NCBI GenBank assembly: GCA_014380365.1
Contig: JACMJZ010000025.1
Span: 372,001-436,000, forward strand
Origin: Pyrinomonadaceae bacterium
GTDB taxonomy: Bacteria; Acidobacteriota; Blastocatellia; Pyrinomonadales; Pyrinomonadaceae
DNA length: 64,000 bases
Direction of reading: 5' to 3'
Shown: positions 1-8,338 of the stretch, in pieces
Numbering within the stretch: position 1 is the stretch's first letter
How the letters are laid out: every line of letters begins with the position of its first letter
Translations under genes and position numbers: made by a program
Notes under the pieces: model-generated
The model's database searches: none
Told to the model about the DNA's origin: nothing
What the model saw: the letters and a program-made list of their open reading frames with translations, nothing else

Positions 1-30
1 AAGCTGGAATGAATTAATGGAGTCGACCGC

Positions 31-80
31 GCATGTTCCGGATGTTCTAACTAACATCTAGCATCCAGCATCTGACATCT
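31..80. repeat. Heptamer repeat array, AGCATCT type
   Basis: Four seven-base units in exact register lie at 53-80 (AACATCT, AGCATCC, AGCATCT, GACATCT). Two partial reverse-complement units (GCATGTT at 31-37, GGATGTT at 40-46) precede them. The array sits just past the stop codon of the minus-strand gene at 84-611. It belongs with the other heptamer arrays at 24.7, 49.7 and 56.1 kb. Confidence 0.6.
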
Positions 81-83
81 GCG

Positions 84-611
84 TCAAAAGCTTCTGGCGC
101 GGGTGTAGACGTTCTGCGAAGTGAGCTCGACGGTTTGTTTGCGTCCGCCGACGCTGATAGGCAGACGCCATTCCAATTCTTCTTCGCCTTCCAGCCGAGC
201 GTGCACCCACCAGTTTCCTGCGCTGACCACAACCAATCCCTGTCCTTGTTTGTCCAACCTCGTGGTAATAGTTCGACGACCTCCCATGCGTTCACTTAGA
301 AAGTCGTCGAAGCGTTTACCTGCGCGGCGCTCAGTAAAATATTCGTGCCGCACTGCCACGACATCGACAGGATAAAGTTCCACCGGGATGTCCAGTGCTC
401 CAGTTCCCATCGCGCCAGACTGGCGAAGTACAATCTGTAATGCTGTGTCGCCGTTTGTGGCTTGCGACGCGTCAGCTGGTTGGTGCGGCAACGCGCTGTA
501 GACCCACCAACCTGCTGCGAAGAGCGCGACGATCAATCCCGCGCGAAGCAGTAGAGTCAGGAGACGATAGAAATTACTGGTAGACTTCACGGCGATAATC
601 AGTACCGACAT
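84..611 (-). CDS. Hypothetical membrane-anchored protein
   Basis: A 175-residue protein of unknown function. A hydrophobic segment at about residues 17-36 looks like a signal anchor, with a short basic cytoplasmic N-terminus before it. The remainder is polar with no motif I recognise, so it is presumably exposed outside the membrane. It is transcribed divergently from purF, with about 140 bases between them. The start ATG has only a weak purine stretch upstream, and no better start is visible. The stop lies next to a heptamer repeat array. Coding status is supported by length, the single coherent membrane segment and lack of a competing frame. Confidence 0.6.
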   Translation of the reverse strand: MSVLIIAVKSTSNFYRLLTLLLRAGLIVALFAAGWWVYSALPHQPADASQATNGDTALQIVLRQSGAMGTGALDIPVELYPVDVVAVRHEYFTERRAGKRFDDFLSERMGGRRTITTRLDKQGQGLVVVSAGNWWVHARLEGEEELEWRLPISVGGRKQTVELTSQNVYTRARSF

Positions 612-751
612 TCCCGTCTGTCTGGCACAGACGAACCGAACAGGTTGGAACTAATGATACCGAAGCCAAGATATTTTTGGTATGCGCGAGCGTTACATTG
701 GCGAATCTGAAGTTTGCTAATGCCTCTCGTCATGAGTTGAAAGCTTAGGGA

Positions 752-2236
752 ATGAGAAGTAAGCTCGGAGACGTAAACTGTAAGCGAACAGCGGACGGTA
801 GTGAGGAACTGGTGGACATAACTCTCGACAAATTCCGTGATGAGTGCGGCGTCTTCGGCATTTACGGCCATGCTGACGCAGCTCGCCTAACTTATCTTGG
901 GCTCTATGCGCTACAGCATCGCGGTCAGGAATCCTGTGGCATTGTTTCGTCGAACGGAGCGGAGCTGCGTCAGGAACGCGCGATGGGCCACGTCGCAGAT
1001 GCGTTCGATCAATCGACGTTGGATCGTTTGACTGGCGCCAACGCGATCGGCCACGTTCGTTATTCGACGGCCGGAGAAGTTTCTATTCGCGAGGCCCAGC
1101 CTTTTCTGGTTACCTGTCAGCACGGTCAAATCGCCGTTTGCCACAACGGCAACCTGCCTTTCGCACGTGAGGAGCGACGCAGACTCGAACAGGAAGGCGC
1201 AATTTTTTCCGCGACTTCAGACACGGAAGTGATTCTCCACGGCGTCGCGAGATCGAAAGCAGCGTCTGTGCGAGAGGCGATACCCGAAGTTTTGCGCGAC
1301 ACGGAAGGCGCGTTTTCCATGCTGTTTCTGACGCCCCGGGAGCTGATAGCCATTCGCGACCCACGCGGCTTTCGACCCCTTGCATTGGGCCGCCTGGGAG
1401 ATGCCTGGGTAGTCGCCTCAGAAACTTGCGCGTTTGATCTAATCGATGCGCAGTACGTGCGCGACGTCGAGCCAGGCGAGATGATCGTGATCGACGGCGA
1501 TGGTTTGCGTTCATCGCATCCACTGGAGAAACAAAAATCCTCGATGTGCTTGTTTGAGCACGTGTATTTCGCCCGGCCGGATTCGCTTATCTACGGCCAT
1601 TCGGTAAATGAATCGCGGCACAAGATGGGCAAACGCCTGGCCATCGAGCAACCTACGGATGCAGACCTGGTCGTGCCCGTGCCTGACTCCGGGACCGTCG
1701 CAGCCATCGGATATTCGGCGCAGAGCGGGATTAGTTTTCGTTTTGGTTTAGTACGCAATCATTACGTGGGCCGCACGTTCATCGAGCCGCGACAGTCGAT
1801 CCGCTCATTCGGCGTCCGCATCAAACTGAATCCCGTTCGTCACCTGATCGAAGGCAAACGAGTAGTGTTAATTGACGACTCGATTGTGCGTGGGACGACT
1901 TCAAAAAAGATTGTGAGGATGGTGCGCGAAGCGGGCGCTAAAGAGATCCACTTGCGCATCAGTTGCCCGCCGACGATCAGTCCCTGCTACTACGGGATCG
2001 ATACTCCCAACAAGGCCGACCTGATTGCAGCCCAGATGTCGGTCGAAGAGATTTGCAAGTTTATCGAGGCCGATTCGCTTGGCTATCTTTCGCTCGAAGG
2101 AATGGTCGAGGCAATTGGCGTCAGCCCTGATTCTTCCTGTGTCGCCTGCTGGACCGACCACTATCCGACTCGGATTACGCGTGACGCGGAAACGATGTGG
2201 GAGCGCGATCACGAAGCTGTGGCATCTGATGCATAG
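752..2236 (+). CDS. purF: Amidophosphoribosyltransferase
   Basis: Catalyses the first committed step of purine synthesis: PRPP plus glutamine gives 5-phosphoribosylamine. The 494-residue frame has an N-terminal class II glutaminase domain whose nucleophile is Cys32 in DECGVFGI, so about 31 residues would be removed as a propeptide. The C-terminal phosphoribosyltransferase domain carries the PRPP loop VVLIDDSIVRGTT. Cys266, Cys412, Cys463 and Cys466 (the last two in CVACW) match the iron-sulfur ligands of the Bacillus-type enzyme, so a [4Fe-4S] cluster is likely. The start is not firmly fixed because no clear Shine-Dalgarno is seen. purM and purN lie 2-3 kb downstream, separated by a toxin-antitoxin pair and a hydrolase. 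Confidence 0.96.
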   Translation: MRSKLGDVNCKRTADGSEELVDITLDKFRDECGVFGIYGHADAARLTYLGLYALQHRGQESCGIVSSNGAELRQERAMGHVADAFDQSTLDRLTGANAIGHVRYSTAGEVSIREAQPFLVTCQHGQIAVCHNGNLPFAREERRRLEQEGAIFSATSDTEVILHGVARSKAASVREAIPEVLRDTEGAFSMLFLTPRELIAIRDPRGFRPLALGRLGDAWVVASETCAFDLIDAQYVRDVEPGEMIVIDGDGLRSSHPLEKQKSSMCLFEHVYFARPDSLIYGHSVNESRHKMGKRLAIEQPTDADLVVPVPDSGTVAAIGYSAQSGISFRFGLVRNHYVGRTFIEPRQSIRSFGVRIKLNPVRHLIEGKRVVLIDDSIVRGTTSKKIVRMVREAGAKEIHLRISCPPTISPCYYGIDTPNKADLIAAQMSVEEICKFIEADSLGYLSLEGMVEAIGVSPDSSCVACWTDHYPTRITRDAETMWERDHEAVASDA

Positions 2237-2264
2237 GCTGGGTAGGCTGTGAGGAGGGATGACT

Positions 2265-2486
2265 ATGGTGATGGTTACAAAAGAGATTATTAAGTCCGAG
2301 ATCGAGAGGGTTCCAGAGGAGCGTCTGGAAGAGTTGTATGAGATTGTGAAAGTCTACAGTCGAACCCAGACGGAGAATAATGGGGGCAGTCTGTTTTCCA
2401 AGTTAAGAAAAATATCAATTGACGGGCCGGAGGACTTCTCTGAGAACCTTGATCTTTACCTGAGCGGAGAGAAAACCATTGGCTGA
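2265..2486 (+). CDS. Putative antitoxin of a PIN-type TA pair
   Basis: About 73 residues, charged and predicted helical at the N-terminus (EIERVPEERLEELYEIVK), a shape common in small antitoxins paired with PIN toxins. The ATG at 2265 is preferred because AGGAGG at 2252-2257 lies seven bases upstream; an ATG at 2259 is too close to it. The stop overlaps the downstream PIN gene by eight bases, the usual antitoxin-first arrangement. I do not recognise a named DNA-binding fold, so the assignment rests on size and context. Confidence 0.65.
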   Translation: MVMVTKEIIKSEIERVPEERLEELYEIVKVYSRTQTENNGGSLFSKLRKISIDGPEDFSENLDLYLSGEKTIG

Positions 2487-2883
2487 TGCCTTTGTCGATA
2501 CGTCGTTCGTCGTAGCTCTGGTTAACAAGAAGGATCAGAACCATAGTTTCGCGTCAGGCCTCGCTGAGAGATTCGCTGGACCAGGGATCGTGACGACAGA
2601 CGCAATCCTTCTGGAAATAGGCAACGCCTTATCTCGGAACTTCAAGCGAGAATCAGTCGAAATAATTGAGCACTTTCTGACCTCAGATGATGTGAAGGTT
2701 ATTCATATTCACCCTCCCCTTTTCAGAAAAGCATTTGATCTCTACAAGTCACACTTCGATAAGCAGTGGGGACTGATTGACTGCGTCTCGTTTGTGGTCA
2801 TGAAAGAACTCGCAATTATTGATGCGCTAACTGCTGATAAGCATTTTGAGCAGGCGGGTTTTAATGTCTTGATAAAAACTTGA
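2479..2883 (+). CDS. PIN-domain ribonuclease toxin, VapC-like
   Basis: A 134-residue PIN protein. The N-terminal FVDTSFVVALVNKKDQNH carries the first conserved Asp, an internal Glu follows in TTDAILLEIGNAL, and Asp residues occur in GLIDCVSF and ALTADKHF, giving the acidic cluster that binds metal in PIN nucleases. By family it would cleave RNA when released from its partner. It starts with TTG; GGAGAG about eight bases upstream supports this start. It overlaps the upstream antitoxin by eight bases, so translation is probably coupled. Confidence 0.85.
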   Translation: MADAFVDTSFVVALVNKKDQNHSFASGLAERFAGPGIVTTDAILLEIGNALSRNFKRESVEIIEHFLTSDDVKVIHIHPPLFRKAFDLYKSHFDKQWGLIDCVSFVVMKELAIIDALTADKHFEQAGFNVLIKT

Positions 2884-2906
2884 TCTCAATCGAGGTACGG
2901 TTTTAA

Positions 2907-4058
2907 GTGGCGCGAACGATAAAAGGGTGCGGATGCGCGATTGCTGTTTTGGTAGTCGTGCTGGTCGCGGCGGGATACGTCGGGTGGAAATATGCTCTGC
3001 CGTGGTGGCAGACGAAGCCGCCTGCCGCTTCGGGTGGTGAACTACGGGTTCATGTGCTGGATGTTGGTCCGGCGAATGGCGATTCCATTTTGATTGTTTC
3101 ACCCTCCGGCAAGACAGTGCTGATCGACGCGGGCGACACTGGCAAGGGCAAAGCAGTTCTCGAAGCGCTGAAGCGTTACAACATTCAACAGCTCGATTAT
3201 TTCATCGGCACGCATCCCCATCCGGATCATCTTGGCGGCGCCGACGAAGTTTTCAAGGCCATCAAGGTTCTGAACGTTATTGATAATGGCCTCGGACCTG
3301 ATGTGCCCGAGTCGTTGGCTCCTCAAAAAAAACCTGCCGAACCATCTGCGGGCAGGAAGCCGGTCAGCAAACCGCCGGCGAGTAAAAAGCTGGACAGGGC
3401 CGGCGTGATCACGCGCTTTTATGACGAGTACAAAGATGCAATAACGCAGTCTGGTGCGCACTACGAAAAAGCCCAGGCAGGCACAAAATATGATCTCGGC
3501 GGCGGCGCACGGCTGACCATCCTTGGGCCCACTGAGCCATTATTCACCCGGGATAAGATGAGCACGGGCGGTAATCTTCCTAACGCTAATTCGATTGTCG
3601 CGCGACTCGACTATGGCGACTTTTCCATGCTGCTGCCGGGCGATGCGGAAGAACAGACAGAGCATCAAATGCTCACGAAGGATCTTAATCTCAAGGCGAA
3701 GATTCTGAAGCTCGCGCATCACGGTTCGAAGTATGCGACGGCGGAGGATTTCCTGGATCGCGTTAAACCCGAGGTGGCGATCGTTTCGTGCGGCGAGTGG
3801 AATCGTTATGGACACCCCTCCCAAGTCGTTCTGGATCGCCTGAAGAGCATGAACGCGAAAATATATCGCACCGATCTGCAGGGTGAGATCACTATTGCGA
3901 CGAGAGGCAGAGAAAACGACCACGTCGTCAAGACCGCGAAAGAAACGAAGAGTGATTTGTGGGTTGGTCGCGTGGCGCAGAAGGACGACTCAACACGCTC
4001 CGGCTTCATAGCCTATGGCGACTTTGGTCCGCCACCTAAGGCCAAGACAGTTAAATAA
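2907..4058 (+). CDS. ComEC/Rec2-like metallo-beta-lactamase-fold hydrolase, membrane anchored
   Basis: A 383-residue protein starting at GTG. One hydrophobic segment near residues 7-27 anchors it, and the rest is a metallo-beta-lactamase domain on the outer face. The zinc motif HPHPDHLGG and the later HHGSKYAT and GHPS blocks match the extracellular hydrolase domain of ComEC and its stand-alone relatives, which act on DNA or phosphodiesters. An insert rich in Lys, Pro and Ala follows the zinc motif. No competence channel gene is adjacent, so a role in uptake is unproven; secreted nuclease or phosphodiesterase is the safer description. Confidence 0.85.
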   Translation: MARTIKGCGCAIAVLVVVLVAAGYVGWKYALPWWQTKPPAASGGELRVHVLDVGPANGDSILIVSPSGKTVLIDAGDTGKGKAVLEALKRYNIQQLDYFIGTHPHPDHLGGADEVFKAIKVLNVIDNGLGPDVPESLAPQKKPAEPSAGRKPVSKPPASKKLDRAGVITRFYDEYKDAITQSGAHYEKAQAGTKYDLGGGARLTILGPTEPLFTRDKMSTGGNLPNANSIVARLDYGDFSMLLPGDAEEQTEHQMLTKDLNLKAKILKLAHHGSKYATAEDFLDRVKPEVAIVSCGEWNRYGHPSQVVLDRLKSMNAKIYRTDLQGEITIATRGRENDHVVKTAKETKSDLWVGRVAQKDDSTRSGFIAYGDFGPPPKAKTVK

Positions 4059-4064
4059 GTGATA

Positions 4065-4164
4065 CAAGTAGTTCAGAGTTCAAACTTTAGTTTGTCTTGG
4101 TATGTAGGAGTTCAGATTGTTTATATCCCAACCGCAAACTAAAGTTTGAACTCTGAACTACTTG
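4065..4164. repeat. Perfect 30-bp inverted repeat (CAAACTAAAGTTTG family)
   Basis: Arms at 4065-4094 and 4135-4164 are exact reverse complements, separated by 40 bases. The core reads AGTTCAGAGTTCAAACTTTA. Related copies occur at 26.8, 30.6, 52.3 and 53.9 kb, always between genes. The right arm contains the TTG at 4162, which would otherwise be an upstream start for purM. Confidence 0.9.
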
Positions 4165-4182
4165 ACCTGCACCCTAAGACCC

Positions 4183-5217
4183 GTGACGAAACCTATAACC
4201 TACAGCGACGCCGGCGTTGATATCGACGCAGCTACGCGCGCCACAGACAAGATCAAAGAGTTAGCCAAGAGGACTTTCAACCATCGCACGCTTTCCGAAA
4301 TCGGAAGCTTTGGTGGCATGTTCGATGGCGCCTTTCCGCAGTTGAAGCAGCCCGTTTTGGTTGCTTCAGCAGACGGCGTCGGCACGAAGCTGAAGATCGC
4401 TTTTCTCGCCGGCATTCATAACACCGTTGGCCGCGATCTCGTGAATCATTGCGTGAATGACATCCTGGTGCAGGGCGCGCGTCCGCTTTTCTTTTTGGAT
4501 TACATCGCAACCGGAAAGCTGATGCCTGACGTGGTGGCGAGCATCGTCGAAGGCGTCGCCAACGGCTGCAGGGAAAATGGCTGTGTGCTGCTTGGCGGTG
4601 AGACGGCAGAGATGCCGGATTTTTACTCCGCAGGCGAGTACGACATTGCCGGCTTTATCGTGGGGATTGCCGACCGCGAAAAAATAATTGACGGCAAAGG
4701 GATAACGCCCGGCGACGTGCTCCTGGCGCTCCCTTCTGTAGGCCTGCACACGAACGGCTATTCGCTGGCGCGCAAGTTGTTTTTCGAAGTGGCGGGTTAC
4801 ACAGCTGATACGCGACTCGATGAATTGGGAACGACAGTTGGCGAAGCGCTTCTGCAAGAGCATGCCAGCTACCTAAGACCGCTCGATGGATTGCTTGATT
4901 CAGGAATGATAAAAGGACTGGCGCATATCACTGGCGGCGGACTAACAGACAATATTCCGCGAATTCTGCCTGCGGGTTGCGCGGTTGAAATCGATAAAGA
5001 TAGCTGGCCGGTGCTGCCGATTTACAAACTGATGCAGCAGATCGGAAACGTTTCTGCAGCCGAGATGTATCGCACGTTCAATATGGGCGTGGGCATGGTG
5101 GTTGTTTGCACTCGCGAGGATCAGAAGAACATTGCTTCACACTTGTCGAGTAAGGGCGTTGAGAGTCTTGAAATCGGACGCGTGGTTCAGGGTGAGCGCG
5201 ACGTGAAATTATTGTAG
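4183..5217 (+). CDS. purM: Phosphoribosylformylglycinamidine cyclo-ligase (AIR synthetase)
   Basis: ATP-dependent ring closure of FGAM to aminoimidazole ribonucleotide, step five of purine synthesis. The protein begins MTKPITYSDAGVDIDAA, typical of the family, and contains ASADGVGTKLK, LLGGETAEMPDFY and HITGGGLTDNIPR. The GTG at 4183 is chosen because it gives the usual family N-terminus (344 residues); an upstream TTG at 4162 falls inside an inverted repeat. The stop codon lies within a second palindromic repeat. purN follows directly. Confidence 0.95.
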   Translation: MTKPITYSDAGVDIDAATRATDKIKELAKRTFNHRTLSEIGSFGGMFDGAFPQLKQPVLVASADGVGTKLKIAFLAGIHNTVGRDLVNHCVNDILVQGARPLFFLDYIATGKLMPDVVASIVEGVANGCRENGCVLLGGETAEMPDFYSAGEYDIAGFIVGIADREKIIDGKGITPGDVLLALPSVGLHTNGYSLARKLFFEVAGYTADTRLDELGTTVGEALLQEHASYLRPLDGLLDSGMIKGLAHITGGGLTDNIPRILPAGCAVEIDKDSWPVLPIYKLMQQIGNVSAAEMYRTFNMGVGMVVVCTREDQKNIASHLSSKGVESLEIGRVVQGERDVKLL

Positions 5218-5283
5218 GGGCGTCCCTCCGTGGACGCCCCAGAATCAGTGGCGGAGGGGCGCCCACTGAGGGACGCCCCTACA
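5213..5283. repeat. Inverted repeat, GGGGCGTCCCTC type
   Basis: TGTAGGGGCGTCCCTC at 5213-5228 is matched by its exact reverse complement at 5268-5283, with further paired G/C blocks between them. It spans the purM stop and the purM-purN spacer. The strong secondary structure could separate the two genes at the RNA level, but no T-tract follows, so it is not a classical terminator. Confidence 0.85.
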
Positions 5284-5331
5284 GACTTAGACACTACTGC
5301 GGTCGCGGTATCACGATCATTCTCAGCTCTC

Positions 5332-5967
5332 GTGCAGCAGCAAACAAAGACGAAAATTGGAATTCTCATTTCCGGTCGCGGCTCAAACATGCTTGCGCTC
5401 GCCGATGCTGTGGACGTGGGCCGCATTAAAAACGCGGAGATCGCGCTGGTAGTCAGTGACAAACCGCAAGCCGCCGGTATCGAACATGCCGCGGCCCGTG
5501 GCCTGAAGACACGAATCATCGAACGTCGCGGCCGTAGCCGGGAAGAGCATGATCGCGAGACAGTCGCGGCGCTTAGAGAAAATGGTGTCGAGCTGGTTTG
5601 TCTGGCCGGCTACATGCGTTTGCTGTCTGACTATTTCATCGAGGCTTATCGCAACCGGATTCTCAATATCCATCCGAGTCTGCTGCCCGCGTTTCCTGGT
5701 CTCGACCCGCACAGGCAGGCGCTCGACGCGGGCGTTAAGTCGAGCGGTTGCACCGTCCATCTGGTTGACGAAACGCTCGACGGTGGGCCAATCATCGTGC
5801 AAAGGAATGTACCTGTTTTGCCTGGAGACACGGAGGAGTCGTTAGCTGCTCGCATACTTGAACACGAGCATCAGCTTTACGCCGAGGCAGTCGAACTGAT
5901 CGTAACGGGAAAGATTGAGGTTGTCGGGCGGCGCGTTTTACGCAAGAATCACGACAATGACGATTGA
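5332..5967 (+). CDS. purN: Phosphoribosylglycinamide formyltransferase
   Basis: Transfers a formyl group from 10-formyl-tetrahydrofolate to GAR, step three of purine synthesis. [13 protein letters not shown] is the N-terminal phosphate-binding stretch; [16 protein letters not shown] carries the catalytic Asn and His, and [16 protein letters not shown] is the conserved C-terminal block. The open frame extends upstream into the palindromic repeat, but the family N-terminus fits the GTG at 5332, giving 211 residues. tyrS overlaps its last 11 bases. A small C-terminal extension ([10 protein letters not shown]) is present. Confidence 0.94.
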   Translation: MQQQTKTKIGILISGRGSNMLALADAVDVGRIKNAEIALVVSDKPQAAGIEHAAARGLKTRIIERRGRSREEHDRETVAALRENGVELVCLAGYMRLLSDYFIEAYRNRILNIHPSLLPAFPGLDPHRQALDAGVKSSGCTVHLVDETLDGGPIIVQRNVPVLPGDTEESLAARILEHEHQLYAEAVELIVTGKIEVVGRRVLRKNHDNDD

Positions 5968-7210
5968 CGAACAACTCGAATATTTGCGCAAGGGGACCGT
6001 GGACATCATCCCTGAGCGCGAGCTACGCGCGAAACTGGAACGCTCCGCGAAAACCGGCCACCCTTTGCGCGTCAAACTTGGGGTGGATCCCACGGCGCCG
6101 GACATTCACCTCGGCCACACGGTGGTTATTCGCAAGCTGCGCGCATTTCAGGAACTGGGCCACACGGTCATCTTTCTGATTGGAGACTTCACCGGGCTGA
6201 TCGGCGATCCCTCCGGCAATTCCGCCACGCGTCCACAGCTTACTCGCGAGGAGATTAATGCCAACGCCGAGACTTACAAGCAGCAGATCTTCAAGCTGCT
6301 CGATCCAGAGAAGACGGAGTTGCGCTTCAACTCGGAATGGATGGACAAGCTGGGTTCGGATGGCTTCATTCGTCTTGCTTCGCACGTTACCGTGAAGCAA
6401 ATTCTCGAACGCGACGATTTTGCCAAGCGGCTCACGGAAGAAAAGCCGATCGCTCTTCATGAACTGCTTTACCCCTTGACCCAGGCCTACGATTCAGTCG
6501 CGCTGAACGCGGACGTAGAACTCGGCGGCACGGATCAGAAGTTTAATTTGTTGATGGGACGCAACCTGCAACGCGAGTATGAACAGGAGGCGCAAGTCGC
6601 CGTCATCATGCCTCTGCTGGAAGGTACGGATGGCGTGCAGAAGATGTCAAAGTCGCTTGGGAATTACATTGGCATCAACGAGCCTGCCTTTGAGCTAGTT
6701 GATGGCAGAGCGACAGGAATGTTTGGCAAGGTGATGTCTATCTCTGACGAACTAATGTGGCGATATTACGAACTTTGTACTGACTTTACGCAGTCTCAGA
6801 TCGCAGCCCTGCGTAGGTCCGCGGAAATCGGCGAGCGAAATCCACGCGACCTTAAGGTCGAACTCGCAAAGACAATAGTTACGGATTTTCATTCGCCAGC
6901 CGAAGCAAGCAGAGCAGAAGAAGAGTTTGATCGCTTCTTTCGGTTAAGAGAGCCACAGTTCGATCCTTGGGCTGTACAGTATGGTCGCTATAAATTGGTC
7001 GATTTACTCATTGCGACGAATCTCGTCGTGTCAAAGAAGGAAGCGCGTCGACTGATTGAGCAGGGTGGGGTGAGTGTTAATAAGGAACGATGCACACAGC
7101 CCGATTACGAAGTTGACTTAAGCGACGACCAAAGGATCTTCCTTCAGATTGGCAAGAGACTTTTCTTGGAGGTTCGTGGGGCTAATACTTCAGCAACTTC
7201 TGAGTCCTAA
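5957..7210 (+). CDS. tyrS: Tyrosyl-tRNA synthetase
   Basis: Charges tRNA-Tyr with tyrosine in the cytoplasm. A class I catalytic core shows HLGH (HIGH signature) in DIHLGHTVV and KMSKS in [12 protein letters not shown]; a C-terminal S4 RNA-binding domain includes [16 protein letters not shown]. The ATG at 5957 is preferred (417 residues) because it begins the typical [10 protein letters not shown]; the frame itself opens at 5915. The 11-base overlap with purN implies co-transcription, an unusual pairing of purine synthesis with a tRNA synthetase. Confidence 0.96.
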   Translation: MTIDEQLEYLRKGTVDIIPERELRAKLERSAKTGHPLRVKLGVDPTAPDIHLGHTVVIRKLRAFQELGHTVIFLIGDFTGLIGDPSGNSATRPQLTREEINANAETYKQQIFKLLDPEKTELRFNSEWMDKLGSDGFIRLASHVTVKQILERDDFAKRLTEEKPIALHELLYPLTQAYDSVALNADVELGGTDQKFNLLMGRNLQREYEQEAQVAVIMPLLEGTDGVQKMSKSLGNYIGINEPAFELVDGRATGMFGKVMSISDELMWRYYELCTDFTQSQIAALRRSAEIGERNPRDLKVELAKTIVTDFHSPAEASRAEEEFDRFFRLREPQFDPWAVQYGRYKLVDLLIATNLVVSKKEARRLIEQGGVSVNKERCTQPDYEVDLSDDQRIFLQIGKRLFLEVRGANTSATSES

Positions 7211-7221
7211 GTATTTCATTC

Positions 7222-7351
7222 ACACCTCGCTTCAGCGAGGTGAAGTTCGCGGACCTATCGAATTCTGAGCCGTTTCAACGGCTTAGGAGAAACCGTTGAA
7301 ACGGTTTTCAAGTCATAGTCTTTCTCTAACACCTCGCTGAAGCGAGGTGTT
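7222..7351. repeat. Cluster of nested palindromes (CACCTCGCT type)
   Basis: Three palindromes follow one another: CACCTCGCTTCAGCGAGGTG at 7223-7242, GCCGTTTCAACGGC with a reversed AACCGTTGAAACGGTT partner in the middle, and AACACCTCGCT..AGCGAGGTGTT at 7328-7351. The outer two are copies of each other. The whole fills the tyrS to RDD-gene spacer and no coding potential is seen there. Confidence 0.85.
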
Positions 7352-7366
7352 AATGAGAGTTTCAAC

Positions 7367-8188
7367 ATGTCAGCAGCACTCGCCACTGAAGACACTCTAA
7401 TCATCGAAACGCCGGAGCGCGTTCCGCTTCACTTCGCCCTCGCGTCAATTGGCAACCGCTTCTTGGCGTGCGCCATCGATCATGTTATGCAGATCCTCGC
7501 CATCATCCTGATGGTCATCGCGTTTACCCTACTGGCAAACTACTCAAGCTTCGGCGACCAACTCATCAATGCGCCGAAATGGGTTAAGGCCGTCTTGATC
7601 ATAGTTATCTTTTTGATCATCTCGGGTTACTTCGCTTTCTTCGAGTGGCTCTGGAACGGCCAGACTCCGGGTAAACGCTGGCTGAAGTTGCGGGTGATTC
7701 GTGAGGATGGACGCCCGGTAACATTTTGGGAAGCGGCGGTGCGAAACCTCCTGCGCACCTTCGACATGATGCCGGCGCCGTTTTATTCCATCGGCCTGAT
7801 CTCAGTTTTCATTAGTTCGTCGGACCAGCGCATCGGAGACATGATCGCGGGAACTGTGGTGGTACGCGAACGTGAGGCAGAGGCGCCGGCGTTTGCCCAG
7901 GTCTTTGCCTCGCCGGTTAGTGATCCTGCTCTGCGTCGTTCGTTTCAGCCTGTAGACTTTAGCGCCAACATCAATGCGTTAACTGAACGCGAGATTCAGG
8001 TGGTGGAAACGTTTTTGCGCCGGCGTTGGGATTTGCCGGATCTTCCGCGGCAATGGATGGCGTGGCGAGTGGCGCTGCCGATTATGTACAAGCTTCGCCC
8101 CACCTACGATCTGCCAACCTTCACCTACGAAGGATTTTTGGAGGAACTGCTGCACCGCTATCGCGCAGTGCATCGGTTCATCGATTAG
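7367..8188 (+). CDS. RDD-family integral membrane protein
   Basis: A 273-residue membrane protein. The N-terminal half matches the RDD family: an early Arg/Asp-bearing first helix (GNRFLACAIDHVMQILAII), a second helix (VLIIVIFLIISGYFAFFEW) followed by the family's NGQTPGKRWLKLRV block, and a third segment near SIGLISVFIS ending in DQRIGDMIAGTVVV. The C-terminal about 100 residues are soluble, with TEREIQVVETFLRRR. The substrate of RDD proteins is mostly unknown; some act in ion transport. It stands alone between a palindrome cluster and the thiolase gene. Confidence 0.85.
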   Translation: MSAALATEDTLIIETPERVPLHFALASIGNRFLACAIDHVMQILAIILMVIAFTLLANYSSFGDQLINAPKWVKAVLIIVIFLIISGYFAFFEWLWNGQTPGKRWLKLRVIREDGRPVTFWEAAVRNLLRTFDMMPAPFYSIGLISVFISSSDQRIGDMIAGTVVVREREAEAPAFAQVFASPVSDPALRRSFQPVDFSANINALTEREIQVVETFLRRRWDLPDLPRQWMAWRVALPIMYKLRPTYDLPTFTYEGFLEELLHRYRAVHRFID

Positions 8189-8338
8189 CGTGCGAGTTCT
8201 CATATTCCCTCATGTTCTATCGAGTGGCGCTGCGGCAAAGAATGAGCAATGGCAAATTGACGCGCGGTTTTGGCTTCTGCTACTCTCGCCGGTTTCCCAT
8301 ACACGAAAATAATTAACCGAGGGGCAGGGGTAAATTTG

